DNA of 64,000 nt from Arthrobacter sp. Y81 (GTDB lineage: Bacteria > Actinomycetota > Actinomycetes > Actinomycetales > Micrococcaceae), in NCBI RefSeq assembly GCF_002929335.1, contig NZ_PJIL01000001.1:248001-312000 (forward strand), read 5' to 3'. Position numbers and translations under genes: made by a program. Under the pieces are notes generated by a model. The model was not told the DNA's origin, searched no databases, and saw nothing but the letters and a program-made list of their open reading frames with translations. Below are positions 33,747 through 42,256 of this stretch, piece after piece; positions within the stretch are counted from its first letter, which is position 1, and every line of letters starts with the position of its first letter.

Positions 33747-34565
33747 ATGAACAGTTCACGGGAGACGGCGTCACCCACAGCCCACGCCGCCGAAACAGCC
33801 CACGCCGCCGAAGTAGGCCGCGCCGCGGAGGCAGCCCACGCCGCCGAAGCGGGCCGCGCCGCGGCAGCCGGTTCAGCTGACGCCGGCCTCACGGCGGGGG
33901 AGGACCAGCCGTTCCCTGTCCGCCGGGTGGACACCGTGTCGCTGAAAGCGCTTGCGCACCCGCTGCGCGTGCAGATCCTCGAGATGCTCTCGCGCTACGG
34001 GGCGCAGACGGCCTGCAGCCTGGGCGAACTGCTCAACGAGTCCAGCGGTTCCACGAGCTACCACCTTCGCCAGCTGGCCAAGCACGACTTTGTCAGGGAA
34101 GTGGAAGGCAAGGGCACCGCGCGGGAGCGCTGGTGGGAACGCCCCCGCGGCGCCATCCAGATCACGTCCCCTGAGCTGGCAACGTCGCCGGCTACGGAGG
34201 AAGCCTCGCGGCTGGTCACCCGCGAGTTTGAACACAGCAGGCAGGCCGTGCTGGCGGACTTTATGGCACACGGCAGCGAAAGCCTTGACGCCGAATGGCT
34301 CCATGCGGCCCTCATCAGCACTGCGAATGCACGCCTGACTGCGGACCAGTTGGCGAGGTACACGCACGCCCTGGAGGCCTACGGCCACCGCCTGTTGGAG
34401 GATATCAGGAGCGAAGGCGAGCAGGAAGGCGCCCGCCCGGTGCAGATCCACCTGAACGCCTTCCCCATCCTTGGCGTTCCCGCTTCGGCGGGCGGCCGGG
34501 GCCGCACATCGCGGAACGCACCAGAGAACGCACAACCAGGAAGTCCTGAAAGGAAAGTGCCATGA
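33747..34565 (+). CDS. ArsR-like winged-helix regulator with repeat N-terminus
   Basis: A 272-aa regulator. Residues 11-40 are five imperfect 6-aa repeats of the TAHAAE type. The winged helix is at ~60-125 (LKALAHPLRVQILEMLSR, QTACSLGELLN, SGSTSYHLRQLAKHDFVREV), of the HTH_20/ArsR kind, and the C-terminal part is a helical dimer or ligand domain. The ATG is leaderless-type, immediately after an array of TTGCAA sites that spans the -35 and reaches the -10, which suggests autorepression. The stop overlaps the next ATG (ATGA). The ligand is unknown. Confidence 0.88.
   Translation: MNSSRETASPTAHAAETAHAAEVGRAAEAAHAAEAGRAAAAGSADAGLTAGEDQPFPVRRVDTVSLKALAHPLRVQILEMLSRYGAQTACSLGELLNESSGSTSYHLRQLAKHDFVREVEGKGTARERWWERPRGAIQITSPELATSPATEEASRLVTREFEHSRQAVLADFMAHGSESLDAEWLHAALISTANARLTADQLARYTHALEAYGHRLLEDIRSEGEQEGARPVQIHLNAFPILGVPASAGGRGRTSRNAPENAQPGSPERKVP
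33777..33866 (+). repeat. Five 18-bp coding repeats (TAHAAE-type)
   Basis: Five in-frame 18-bp units, rich in CACGCCGCC or CGCGCCGCG, encode TAHAAE, TAHAAE, VGRAAE, AAHAAE and AGRAAA. His and Arg alternate at the third position. Confidence 0.7.
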
Positions 34566-34801
34566 GCACAGTCTCCGCCACCGGTTCGGCAGCCTGCAGC
34601 CCTTACCGCCGCCCGACCGTCGTCGAGTCGGCTGCGGCAGGACTGGGCTCCGCCCTGGTCCGTTGGGCCGAACGCCGGCGTGTCATTCTCTCCGACTGGG
34701 CCCAACGTGAACGCGCCGCAACGCTTCGCCGCGAGCAGTTGGACGTGCTGCGGACCGACATTATGGGCGCCGCGCATTCCGGGCTCTACATCTGGCACTA
34801 G
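34562..34801 (+). CDS. Small protein coupled to the ArsR-like regulator
   Basis: A 79-aa basic protein with no signal peptide or membrane segment. A helical core (~25-65: LGSALVRWAERRR, RERAATLRREQL) suggests a small coiled or DUF-type domain, ending in SGLYIWH. Its ATG overlaps the regulator stop (ATGA), and GAAAGGAAAG lies just upstream, so it is translated with the regulator. Function unknown; it could modulate the regulator or act in the same response. Confidence 0.7.
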   Translation: MSTVSATGSAACSPYRRPTVVESAAAGLGSALVRWAERRRVILSDWAQRERAATLRREQLDVLRTDIMGAAHSGLYIWH

Positions 34802-34823
34802 GGGTTAGCGGCACCCAGGAAAC

Positions 34824-35327
34824 TCAGTCGGGCAGCGGCCCGTGGTTGCCCTGGATGTGGTCGAACACCAGCGTGGTCTCGGTGTGGCCCACCACGGGAT
34901 CAGTTGCCAGGTTGTCCAGGACCCAGTCGCGCAGGTCCTCGGTGGTCGCCACGGCGATGTGCAGCAGGTAATCCACCGAGCCGGACGTGTGGAAAGTGGA
35001 AAGCACAGCCGGAAGCCTGGGTACCCGCGACGTAAACCGGTCGATCTGTTCGCGGTCGTGGGCACGGAGCCTGACCGCGATGAGTGCCTGGACCGAACGG
35101 CCGATGGCGGACAGGCTCAGTTTCGCCTCGAACCCCTGGATGATCCCGCGTTCGGACAGTGCCCGGGTACGCATCAGTGCGGTGGACGGAGCTATGCCCA
35201 CGAGCTCGGCCAACTGCTTGTTCGAAATCCTGGCGTCTTCCACCAGGGCGGCCAGCAGCCGCTCATCGATGGCGTCCAGCGGTTCGGTTCCCGCTCCGAG
35301 CCGAATATTCTTCGCACCGCTGCTCAC
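34824..35327 (-). CDS. Lrp/AsnC family regulator (divergent from PLP enzyme)
   Basis: A 167-aa regulator with a winged helix at ~17-70 (LDAIDERLLAALVEDARISNKQLAEL; PSTALMRTRAL) and a RAM sensor domain after it. The start is GTG after GAGGAGG. It is divergent from a trans-sulfuration-type PLP enzyme gene, with an inverted repeat in between, and most likely controls that gene in response to a sulfur or other amino acid (inference from arrangement). Confidence 0.92.
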   Translation of the reverse strand: MSSGAKNIRLGAGTEPLDAIDERLLAALVEDARISNKQLAELVGIAPSTALMRTRALSERGIIQGFEAKLSLSAIGRSVQALIAVRLRAHDREQIDRFTSRVPRLPAVLSTFHTSGSVDYLLHIAVATTEDLRDWVLDNLATDPVVGHTETTLVFDHIQGNHGPLPD

Positions 35328-35405
35328 AGGGCCTCCTCAAAGTGTTATGAGTTCATCATAAACTCCACTTTCCGACAGTTCCATTCGTACGGCCTGTGAA
35401 ACTCC

Positions 35406-35448
35406 GAATTATTGCCAGATACTTGCCGGATTCAATGGCGAATAATTC
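35406..35448. promoter_or_regulatory. Spaced inverted repeat, probable Lrp operator
   Basis: GAATTATT (35406-35413) and AATAATTC (35441-35448) are perfect inverted arms, with inner ATTG/CAAT at 35411 and 35433 sharing the axis. The site lies just before the ribosome-binding site of the PLP enzyme gene. Confidence 0.5.
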
Positions 35449-35459
35449 AAAGGAGTTCC

Positions 35460-36623
35460 GTGCTATCTCTCGATTCACTGGCTGTCCACGCAGGCCGGAG
35501 CGGCCTCACCGAGCAGGGTGTCCATGCCGTGCCGATTGACCTGTCCACCACGGCGCCGCTTCCGTCAGTGCACGACGGCGGCCAGGCCTACGAACAAATG
35601 GCCACCGGCGGGGTGCATCTGGAAGGCCAGAGCACCGTCTACCAGCGCTTGTGGAACCCCACCGTTGCCCGCTTCGAGCAAGGTGTGGCCGTCCTGGAGG
35701 GCGCGCCCGAGGCCGTCGCGTTCGCCACCGGCATGGCAGCCCTTTCGGCGGTGCTGCTCGCAACGGTGGCGGCCGGCAAGAAGCATGTGGTGGCGGTCCG
35801 TCCGCTGTACGGCGGGAGCGACCATGTCCTCGCCTCGGGCGTACTGGGCACCGAGGTGACCTTTACGACGCCGGATGGCGTTCGCGCCGCGCTGCGTCCG
35901 GATACCGGACTGGTGATTGTGGAGACACCCGCCAACCCAAGCCTGGAGCTCGTGGACATCACACGGCTGGCCGCCGACGCCGACGGCGTCCCGCTCCTGG
36001 TCGACAACACGTTCGCCAGCCCCGTGCTCCAGCAGCCGCTCAGCCATGGCGCCACGCTGGTGCTGCACAGCGCCACCAAGTTCCTCGGCGGCCACGGGGA
36101 CGCCATGGGCGGGGTGGTGGCCACGTCACCGGAGTGGGCCACCAGGCTCCGCCAGGTCCGTGCCGTGACCGGCGGCATCCTGACACCGTGGCCGGCCTAC
36201 CTGCTCCACCGCGGACTGGCCACGCTCCCGGTGCGCGTCCGGGCGCAGCAGGCAACAGCGCACAAGGTCGCCGCCGCGCTCGCCGGCCACGGGCTGGTGA
36301 AGGCTGTCCACTACCCGGGGCTCCCGGAGTGCGATCCGCTGGGGCTGGTGGGCACCCAGATGTCCGGCCCCGGTTCGCTGATGGCCTTTGAACTGTCCAG
36401 TGCGGAGCACGCCGAGAGGATTCCGGCCGAGGTCAGGATGATCACGCACGCCGTTTCCCTCGGCGGCATCGACACTCTCATCCAGCACCCGGCGGGGCTG
36501 ACCCACCGACCCGTCGCCGCCGAGGCAAAGCCCCATGCCCGGCTGCTGAGGCTGTCTGTCGGATTGGAAGACGCCGCAGACATCGTGGCGGACCTGGTGC
36601 AGGCAATCGAGGGAACCCGCTAG
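35460..36623 (+). CDS. Trans-sulfuration-type PLP enzyme (cystathionine/methionine gamma-lyase family)
   Basis: A 387-aa fold-type I PLP enzyme of the Cys/Met metabolism family. The N-terminal SLAVHAG, the phosphate-binding ATGMAAL (residues 89-95), the PLP aspartate in VDNTFASP (~182) and the Schiff-base lysine Lys207 in LHSATKFLGGHGD are present. Members cleave or make C-S bonds (cystathionine beta/gamma-lyase, methionine gamma-lyase, homocysteine synthases); the exact reaction cannot be told. The GTG at 35460 follows AAAGGAG. The divergent Lrp regulator suggests amino-acid-induced degradation rather than synthesis. Confidence 0.88.
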   Translation: MLSLDSLAVHAGRSGLTEQGVHAVPIDLSTTAPLPSVHDGGQAYEQMATGGVHLEGQSTVYQRLWNPTVARFEQGVAVLEGAPEAVAFATGMAALSAVLLATVAAGKKHVVAVRPLYGGSDHVLASGVLGTEVTFTTPDGVRAALRPDTGLVIVETPANPSLELVDITRLAADADGVPLLVDNTFASPVLQQPLSHGATLVLHSATKFLGGHGDAMGGVVATSPEWATRLRQVRAVTGGILTPWPAYLLHRGLATLPVRVRAQQATAHKVAAALAGHGLVKAVHYPGLPECDPLGLVGTQMSGPGSLMAFELSSAEHAERIPAEVRMITHAVSLGGIDTLIQHPAGLTHRPVAAEAKPHARLLRLSVGLEDAADIVADLVQAIEGTR

Positions 36624-36632
36624 CTGGACCGC

Positions 36633-37898
36633 TCAGGCTGGCAGCGTTTGGCCGGCACGTTTCGTTTGCCCGTCACCCGACGCGGGATGCACGACGGCGG
36701 TGATCACCGCCGTCGTGCATCCCAGCCCGATGACCGCCAGGGCAAGCGCCGTCCACCCGAACGACTGGAAGACCAGGCCGCCGGCCCACCCGATGACGCT
36801 GGAGCCCAGGTAGTAGGCGAGGTTGTACAGGGAGGCGGCCTGCGCCCTGCCCGTCGTGGCGATTCCTCCGGTCCAGCCGGCCCCGATGCTGTGCGCCGCA
36901 AAGAAGCCGCCGGTGAAGACCAGCAGCCCGGCCAGGATCAGCACCAGCAACTGCGTCAGGGTCAGCACGAGGCCCAGGACCATCAGCACGATGCCGGCCA
37001 GCAGGATGGTCCGCCGCCCAAACTTCAGCGTAAGTCCGGCGGCCAGCCGGGAGGTCACGGTCCCGGACAGGTAGGCCACGAAGATGAGGCTGATCAGGGT
37101 GGCTGGAAGTCCGAACGGATCCCCGGAGAGGCGGAATCCGAGGTAGTTGTAGACGGCCACGAAACCGCCCATGAGCAGGAACGCCTGCACATAGAGGGCC
37201 AGAAGGCGGGGATTGCGGAGATGGCCTGCCAGAGTCCTCGCGCCTCCGCGCAATCCGCTGGCCCGTGCGGGGGTGAAGCCGCGGGCCTTGGGCACCAGGA
37301 GCAGGAAAAGGACGGCGGCAACGGCGGCAAGCAGCGAAACGGCCAATGTTGCCGCCCGCCATCCCCATAGTTCCCCCACAGGACCGGCAACAAGCCGCCC
37401 CGCGAGCCCGCCCAGGGTGGTGCCCGCGACATAGGTCCCTGCGGCCAGCGCGGCGTGCGCCTTGTGGACCTCCTCGTTCAGGTAGGCAATGGCGATCGCC
37501 GGAATCCCGCCCAGCGCCATGCCCTCGAGCAGCCTGAGGCCCAGGAGGATGGGAAAAGTGGCGGCCAGGGGCGCCAGAAGGCCCAGGACGGTCGCAGCCA
37601 GGATGCCCAGGGTCATGGCCCTGACCCGGCCGATCCTGTCTGCCAGGAAGGACCACGGGATGACTGTGACGGCGAGTCCCACCGTCGCGAGGGAGATGGT
37701 GAGGGCAGCTTCGGCCGCCGTGATCTGCAGGTCGGTTGCCATGATGGGCAGTACGGCCTGGGTGGAGTAGAGCTGGGCGAACGTTGCCACCCCGGCGAAC
37801 GCCAGCCCCGCCAGAAGCCTTCCGTACGCCGCCGAGCCCTTCGGATGGCCGTCCCACGGCTCGGGTTTCGGCGGATTGTGCGTTGACAGCAGGGGCAT
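36633..37898 (-). CDS. MFS transporter, multidrug type
   Basis: A 421-aa, 12-helix major facilitator. The loop 2-3 signature region FLADRIGRVRAMTLG is near 90, and the first half has GLAFAGVATFAQLYSTQAV, typical of DHA1 exporters of the YnfM/YybF kind. The frame is open far upstream but that part is antisense to the LysR gene. The ATG at 37898 is six bases from a TACGCT -10 on the minus strand. It is divergent from the LysR-type gene, which is its likely regulator. Confidence 0.88.
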   Translation of the reverse strand: MPLLSTHNPPKPEPWDGHPKGSAAYGRLLAGLAFAGVATFAQLYSTQAVLPIMATDLQITAAEAALTISLATVGLAVTVIPWSFLADRIGRVRAMTLGILAATVLGLLAPLAATFPILLGLRLLEGMALGGIPAIAIAYLNEEVHKAHAALAAGTYVAGTTLGGLAGRLVAGPVGELWGWRAATLAVSLLAAVAAVLFLLLVPKARGFTPARASGLRGGARTLAGHLRNPRLLALYVQAFLLMGGFVAVYNYLGFRLSGDPFGLPATLISLIFVAYLSGTVTSRLAAGLTLKFGRRTILLAGIVLMVLGLVLTLTQLLVLILAGLLVFTGGFFAAHSIGAGWTGGIATTGRAQAASLYNLAYYLGSSVIGWAGGLVFQSFGWTALALAVIGLGCTTAVITAVVHPASGDGQTKRAGQTLPA

Positions 37899-37904
37899 GA
37901 AGCC

Positions 37905-37910
37905 AGCGTA
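37905..37910 (-). promoter_or_regulatory. -10 box TACGCT of leaderless MFS gene
   Basis: On the minus strand TACGCT, six bases, then ATG at 37898. The rest of the gap to the LysR gene (37911-37988) is AT-rich with ATTTACATAGAATAAAT, a plausible LysR site. Confidence 0.5.
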
Positions 37911-37988
37911 GACGGACGAAAGGTATGCTTCCAATGCATGATTTACATAGAATAAATGTCTGTATCGGATCAATCTTCGGGAGGCCCG

Positions 37989-38972
37989 ATGGACATCGAT
38001 CACAAACAGCTGGTGCAGCTGCTGCCCTTGCTTCCCGTCCTGTCCGAGCTCGGGCGGACGCAGCACGTAACGGAAACAGCGGAATTGCTGGGCATACCCC
38101 AGTCCACTGTCAGCCGGGCGCTCGCCCGCGCCAGCGCCGTCGTGGGCACTGACCTGCTGATCCGTGACGGCAGGGGAGTCCGGCTGACTCCGGCGGCCAA
38201 GGCGCTGCTGCCGTACGTTGACTCGGCGCTCAACGAGTTCCGGACGGGGCTGGATTTGGTGCGGCACGAATCCGAGGTGGTGCGCGGGAGGATCGCCGTG
38301 GCGTTCCAGCACACCTTTGGCGAGGCGACGCTGCCGCTGCTGATCAGCGTCTTCCGCAGCCGCCATCCGCAGACCGCTTTCGACCTCAGCCAGGGTGCCC
38401 GGGACGCGTGCCTGGCCGAACTCGCGGCGGGAACCGCTGACCTGGCCCTGACTGCGCCCGTCGCACCGGCGGGCCGGAGCATCGGCATAGCCGCCCTGTA
38501 CCGGGAACCGCTGCGGCTGGTGGTGCACCATGAACATCGCCTGGCCGGCCGGAAGAGCGCACGGATGGCGGACATCAGGCAGGATCCGTTTGTGGCGATG
38601 GGACCCGGATACGGCCTGCGCTCGCTGACGGACGCGCTGTTCCGCGAAGCGGGCCTCCGCCCGCGGATCGCCTTTGAAAGCCAGGATTCCCACACCGTCC
38701 GCGGCCTCGTGTCCGCCGGGCTCGGTGTCAGCATCCTTCCACCCGGCGGACTGGCTCCCGGCCGGGCGGTGACACCGCACACCGGCCACCTGGGCTGGGT
38801 GGAGGTGCCGCTGGAATCAGACCTGGCATTCCGTGAAATCGGCCTCGCATGGCGGGAGCGCCGCGGCGGCCCCGAGGGCGAGCCGGACCAGGTCAGGCTG
38901 TTCCGCGAGCTGGTGGTAACCGAGGGGCCGGCGCTGCTGGCCGGACTCGTCCGGTCACGTTCGGAAGGCTGA
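37989..38972 (+). CDS. LysR-type transcriptional regulator
   Basis: A 327-aa LysR regulator: N-terminal winged helix (~8-65: LPLLPVLSELGRTQHVTETAELLGI, then PQSTVSRALAR, slightly divergent from the usual LysR helix but in register), then the two-lobe effector domain (GRIAVAFQHTFGEATLP; AALYREPLRLVVHHEH; SAGLGVSILPPG). ATG 37989 follows GGGAGG; the ATG at 37956 is less likely. Probably controls the divergent MFS exporter. Confidence 0.9.
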   Translation: MDIDHKQLVQLLPLLPVLSELGRTQHVTETAELLGIPQSTVSRALARASAVVGTDLLIRDGRGVRLTPAAKALLPYVDSALNEFRTGLDLVRHESEVVRGRIAVAFQHTFGEATLPLLISVFRSRHPQTAFDLSQGARDACLAELAAGTADLALTAPVAPAGRSIGIAALYREPLRLVVHHEHRLAGRKSARMADIRQDPFVAMGPGYGLRSLTDALFREAGLRPRIAFESQDSHTVRGLVSAGLGVSILPPGGLAPGRAVTPHTGHLGWVEVPLESDLAFREIGLAWRERRGGPEGEPDQVRLFRELVVTEGPALLAGLVRSRSEG

Positions 38973-38986
38973 CGCCGCCCCGCGGA

Positions 38987-40033
38987 TCAGGAAAGTTTGG
39001 ACCCGGCCAGCAGCCCGGCCATGATGGCCGAGACCGGTCCCGCTGCCGCCTGCCGCCACCCGGTTCCCGCCCAGAGATTCAACCGCTCCGCATCGCCGGC
39101 CGCGGCGGCCGCTGCGCGTATCGGGGCGGTGAGGTGGTGGATTGCCGGGTACCCCTCTGGTGCATCCTCATGGTCCCTGGCAAAGGAATTGCCCAGGGCC
39201 CGCGCCTGCCTGCCGGTGAAGGCACGCGTCAGGCGTGTGTCCGTGAAAACGGGGCTGGCGAGGGCGTCCTTGTGCAGTTGCCTCGCGCCGCTTTCATCGC
39301 TGCGGACAAAAGCCGTGCCCAGCTGGGCTGCCGTTGCGCCGGCGGCCAGCACGGAGTCAAGGCCCGCGGAATCCATGATCCCGCCGGCCGCAACCAGGGG
39401 AACGCCGACGGCGGCCCGCACCTCGGCGACCAGTTCCGCCGTCGTGCGGTGGGTGGGGGAGGCTGCGCTGCCGGGCGCCAGGAAAGCCCCGCTGTGTCCG
39501 CCTGCGCTCCCGTGCTGGACGGCCACAACGTCGGCTCCCCGCTCCACGGCCAGCAGGGCTTCGGCCTTGCTGGTGACGGTGGCAATGACCATGGAACCGG
39601 CCCGCTTGAACGCGCGCACTTCGTCCTGCTCCGGCAGCCCGAAAGTGAAGCTGACAAACTCCACCGGGTCCGCCAGCAGGGCATCGACCTTGCCCTGCCA
39701 CTCGTCATCGTCGTCGAGCCGCAGTTCGGGAAGCGACACCCCGTAGCGCCGGGCGTCCGGCTCAAGGCTCCGCCGGTAGTCCTCCAAGGCTGCCCGGACC
39801 GGGGCCGGCGGGTTCAGCTGGGCCCGGTCGGGCACGAAGAGGTTCATGCCGAACCGGGCACCGGCGGAGCGGACCTCGCGGATTTCGGCCTCCATGGCCG
39901 CCACGCCCTTATAGCCCGCGGCAAGGAAACCCACGCCGCCGGCGTGGTGAACGGCCTGCACGAACCGGGATGTTGATGTGCCCCCGGCCATGGGAGCCGC
40001 GATGATTCTTGTACCGAATATGGCGCCTGTCAT
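38987..40033 (-). CDS. Nitronate monooxygenase (NPD/2-nitropropane dioxygenase family)
   Basis: A 348-aa FMN-binding TIM-barrel enzyme. It opens with IIAAPMAGGTST, has GVGFLAAGYK, the FMN region QHGSAGGHSG and AGATAAQLGTAFVRSDES, all typical of class I/II nitronate monooxygenases, which detoxify propionate-3-nitronate and related nitronates with O2. The ATG follows GGGAGCAGGGA. The frame continues upstream antisense to the kinase gene and is not coding there. Divergent from that gene by 36 bases. Confidence 0.9.
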   Translation of the reverse strand: MTGAIFGTRIIAAPMAGGTSTSRFVQAVHHAGGVGFLAAGYKGVAAMEAEIREVRSAGARFGMNLFVPDRAQLNPPAPVRAALEDYRRSLEPDARRYGVSLPELRLDDDDEWQGKVDALLADPVEFVSFTFGLPEQDEVRAFKRAGSMVIATVTSKAEALLAVERGADVVAVQHGSAGGHSGAFLAPGSAASPTHRTTAELVAEVRAAVGVPLVAAGGIMDSAGLDSVLAAGATAAQLGTAFVRSDESGARQLHKDALASPVFTDTRLTRAFTGRQARALGNSFARDHEDAPEGYPAIHHLTAPIRAAAAAAGDAERLNLWAGTGWRQAAAGPVSAIMAGLLAGSKLS

Positions 40034-40057
40034 TCCCTGCTCCCTGTAGCGACTCAG

Positions 40058-40063
40058 TAGTCT
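40058..40063 (+). promoter_or_regulatory. -10 box TAGTCT of leaderless kinase gene
   Basis: TAGTCT, six bases, then GTG at 40070. Confidence 0.6.
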
Positions 40064-40069
40064 GTTCAC

Positions 40070-41044
40070 GTGACTAATTCTGACAACCTGCCGGCAACGG
40101 ATTCTGTTCCTTCCACCGGCGGGGCCCACGCCGCGCCGCCCGTTATGCAGGCGGGTCTGCCGGCCGGCGCCGTGATCGGCCTGGACATCGGCGGCACCAA
40201 AACACGCGGTGTCCGCTTCGAGAACGGGCAGCCCGTGGCCGATGAAAGCGTCGGCAGCTCCAATGTGCAAAACGTCAGCCGCGAGGAAGCGGCACTGCGC
40301 CTGGCCGAGCTCTTTGGCCGGATCGGCGGGGGCACGGTGGCCCAGGTCTACGCCGGAGCCGGCGGAATTGACACGGAGGAGGACGCAGCCGCGCTCGCGG
40401 CGCTGATCGCTCCGCATGTGCCCGAAGCGAAGATCACGGTGGTCCACGACTCCCGGCTCTTGCTGGCAGCCGGCGGGGCGAGCACGGGCGTGGCCGTTAT
40501 CGCCGGCACCGGCTCCGCGGCCTGGGGCAAGAACGCGGAGGGCGAAGAAGCCCGCGCGGGAGGTTGGGGCTACCTGCTCGGGGACGAGGGCAGCGGCTAT
40601 TGGCTGGGGCGCGAAGCTGTCCGCCACAGCCTCCGCCGGATGAACCAGGGTTTGGAGCCGGACGAACTCACCACGGCGCTGCTGCGGTCCTGCAACGTCG
40701 AGGACCCCAACAAGCTCATTGCCCTGTTCCACTCGCCGGAGACCGGGCGCCGCTTCTGGGCGCAGCAGGCCCGGTTTGTGGTCGAGGCCGCGGACGCGGG
40801 TCACGAAGCCAGCCGGGCGCTGGTTGAGCAGGCGGGCCGGGACCTGGCGGGCCTGACCGCCCAGGCATTGACGAAGCTGGGGATTAAGGGGCCGGTGATC
40901 CTCGGTGGCGGCCTCGGCATGAACGTGCCACTTCTGCAGGAATCCTTCAGGCGCAGCCTTGCCGCCGAAGGCGTGACGGATGTGCGTGTGCTGGAGCAGG
41001 ACCCCGTCTTCGGCGTCCTGCAGCTGGTGGCCGAGCAGGGCTAG
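40070..41044 (+). CDS. N-acetylglucosamine kinase-like protein (BadF/BadG family)
   Basis: A 324-aa sugar-kinase-fold ATPase (ASKHA). Phosphate 1 motif GLDIGGTKTRGV is at ~39-50, phosphate 2 is IAGTGSAAWGK (~144), with the GWGYLLGDEGSGYWLG loop of the BadF/GlcNAc-kinase group, and an adenosine-type GPVILGGGLG near 282. It most likely phosphorylates an amino sugar from wall turnover. The first ~35 residues are low complexity. Leaderless-type GTG start; ends three bases before the convergent pirin stop. Confidence 0.85.
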   Translation: MTNSDNLPATDSVPSTGGAHAAPPVMQAGLPAGAVIGLDIGGTKTRGVRFENGQPVADESVGSSNVQNVSREEAALRLAELFGRIGGGTVAQVYAGAGGIDTEEDAAALAALIAPHVPEAKITVVHDSRLLLAAGGASTGVAVIAGTGSAAWGKNAEGEEARAGGWGYLLGDEGSGYWLGREAVRHSLRRMNQGLEPDELTTALLRSCNVEDPNKLIALFHSPETGRRFWAQQARFVVEAADAGHEASRALVEQAGRDLAGLTAQALTKLGIKGPVILGGGLGMNVPLLQESFRRSLAAEGVTDVRVLEQDPVFGVLQLVAEQG

Positions 41045-41047
41045 CCG

Positions 41048-42088
41048 TCAGGAACGCGTGCGCGGGCGGAGCCGGACGCCGGGCAGCGCCGGAGCAGGGA
41101 TGCGCCCGGCCTCGGCTCCCGCGTCCGGGCCGTGGCCCCGGACCAGGCCAAAGCGCGATGCCTCGGCGCCCGGGTCCGGAAGGCCGGCCTGGGCTTCCCA
41201 GTCCTGGCGCGCCTCTGCCACCTCGTCGTGGGTCCGGCCCACGAAATTCCACCACATCAGGAGCTCTTCCTGGAACGGTTCCCCGCCGAGCAGGATGAAG
41301 CGCGTCTCCGGAAGCGCGTCCAGTTCAAGCAGTTGGCGGCCCGTACCGAGGTAGCCCAGCGGACCCGGCGGAACGTCCTGGCCGTCGATGGTAATGCCGC
41401 CGTCGAGCACCAGCACCGCATGCTCAAACTCCGGGTCAAGAGGCAGCATGACGGGGCCGCTGCAGCTGATGTCTGCTCCGACAATCTGCGAGTACATGGT
41501 TGCTGGTGAAGTCGTTCCAGCGAAGCTTCCCACCATGACCGTTGCGGTGAAGCCGGTTCCGGCAACTTCCGGAAGGTCGCGGTGCTGCTCGAATGCCGGG
41601 GCCCGGTGGCGCTCTCCGTCCGGCAGGGCGACCCACAGCTGAAGGCCCCGCTGCAGCGGAAGCTCCGCTCCGCCGTCGTGCTGACCGTGCTGATGGTGCG
41701 GCAGCACGGCGAACTCGGAGTGGGAGACGCCGCGGCCCGCGGTCATGATGTTGAGCTCCCCCGGGCGCACGATCACGTCGCTGCCCACGCTGTCGCGGTG
41801 CCTGATGTTGCCGGTGAGCGGCCAGGTCACTGTCTGCAGGCCGGTGTGCGGATGCGGCAGCACGGACATGGCCACCCGGTCCGGACCAAAGCTGTCCAGG
41901 AAGCACCAGGCGCCGACGGTGGGGAGGCCACGTTGCGGAAGCGTCCGCAGGACGTTCATGGCCCGGACTCCTCCCAGCGGGACCTCCCGTGCCGGCCATA
42001 ACTGCAGGCACGGGCCGTTTCCGGCGTACCCTCCGGGTTGTCCGGGCGGGCACAGTTCTTCCCTGGGGCTCACTTCAAGGTTCGTCAC
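41048..42088 (-). CDS. Pirin family cupin protein
   Basis: A 346-aa bicupin. The N-terminal cupin carries the pirin metal motif PHPHTGLQTVTW (His residues near 77-79) and the following GVSHSEF; the second cupin (~205-285) has no clear metal site. Pirins include quercetin dioxygenases and redox-sensing regulators. The GTG start is leaderless-type on the minus strand. The C-terminus has a charged tail (RIPAPALPGVRLRPRTRS). Confidence 0.92.
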   Translation of the reverse strand: MTNLEVSPREELCPPGQPGGYAGNGPCLQLWPAREVPLGGVRAMNVLRTLPQRGLPTVGAWCFLDSFGPDRVAMSVLPHPHTGLQTVTWPLTGNIRHRDSVGSDVIVRPGELNIMTAGRGVSHSEFAVLPHHQHGQHDGGAELPLQRGLQLWVALPDGERHRAPAFEQHRDLPEVAGTGFTATVMVGSFAGTTSPATMYSQIVGADISCSGPVMLPLDPEFEHAVLVLDGGITIDGQDVPPGPLGYLGTGRQLLELDALPETRFILLGGEPFQEELLMWWNFVGRTHDEVAEARQDWEAQAGLPDPGAEASRFGLVRGHGPDAGAEAGRIPAPALPGVRLRPRTRS

Positions 42089-42094
42089 AGACCA

Positions 42095-42100
42095 ACTCTA
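42095..42100 (-). promoter_or_regulatory. -10 box TAGAGT of leaderless pirin gene
   Basis: On the minus strand TAGAGT, six bases, then GTG at 42088. Confidence 0.55.
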
Positions 42101-42167
42101 GGCCGAACGCCCGGTTACCGGCAGTGGCCCCGCCCATGACCCCTAGCCAAGCCGGGGCCGGACGGCT

Positions 42168-42256
42168 TACGCTTGAAAAGCCGCCGGCCCTTAGGGCCGG
42201 TGAAGCGGACGGCCCCACATCGAAGTCGTGGCCGTGAACCAGGGGAGGTGGAGACG
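42168..42256 (+). other. Promoter and structured leader upstream of a 24-codon ORF and rsgA
   Basis: TACGCT at 42168-42173 could be a -10 box. The transcribed part would hold CCGGCCC-TTA-GGGCCGG (42184-42200), a second dyad ACGGCC / GGCCGT to about 42236, then GGGGAGGTGG at 42242-42251 as a ribosome-binding site. This explains most of the 317-base gap between pirin and rsgA; 42332-42435 shows nothing further. Confidence 0.4.

Noticed and set aside
37899..38789. Long upstream extension of the minus-strand MFS frame
   Set aside because: Antisense to the LysR gene; the MFS domain starts near 37898, where a -10 box has the right spacing.
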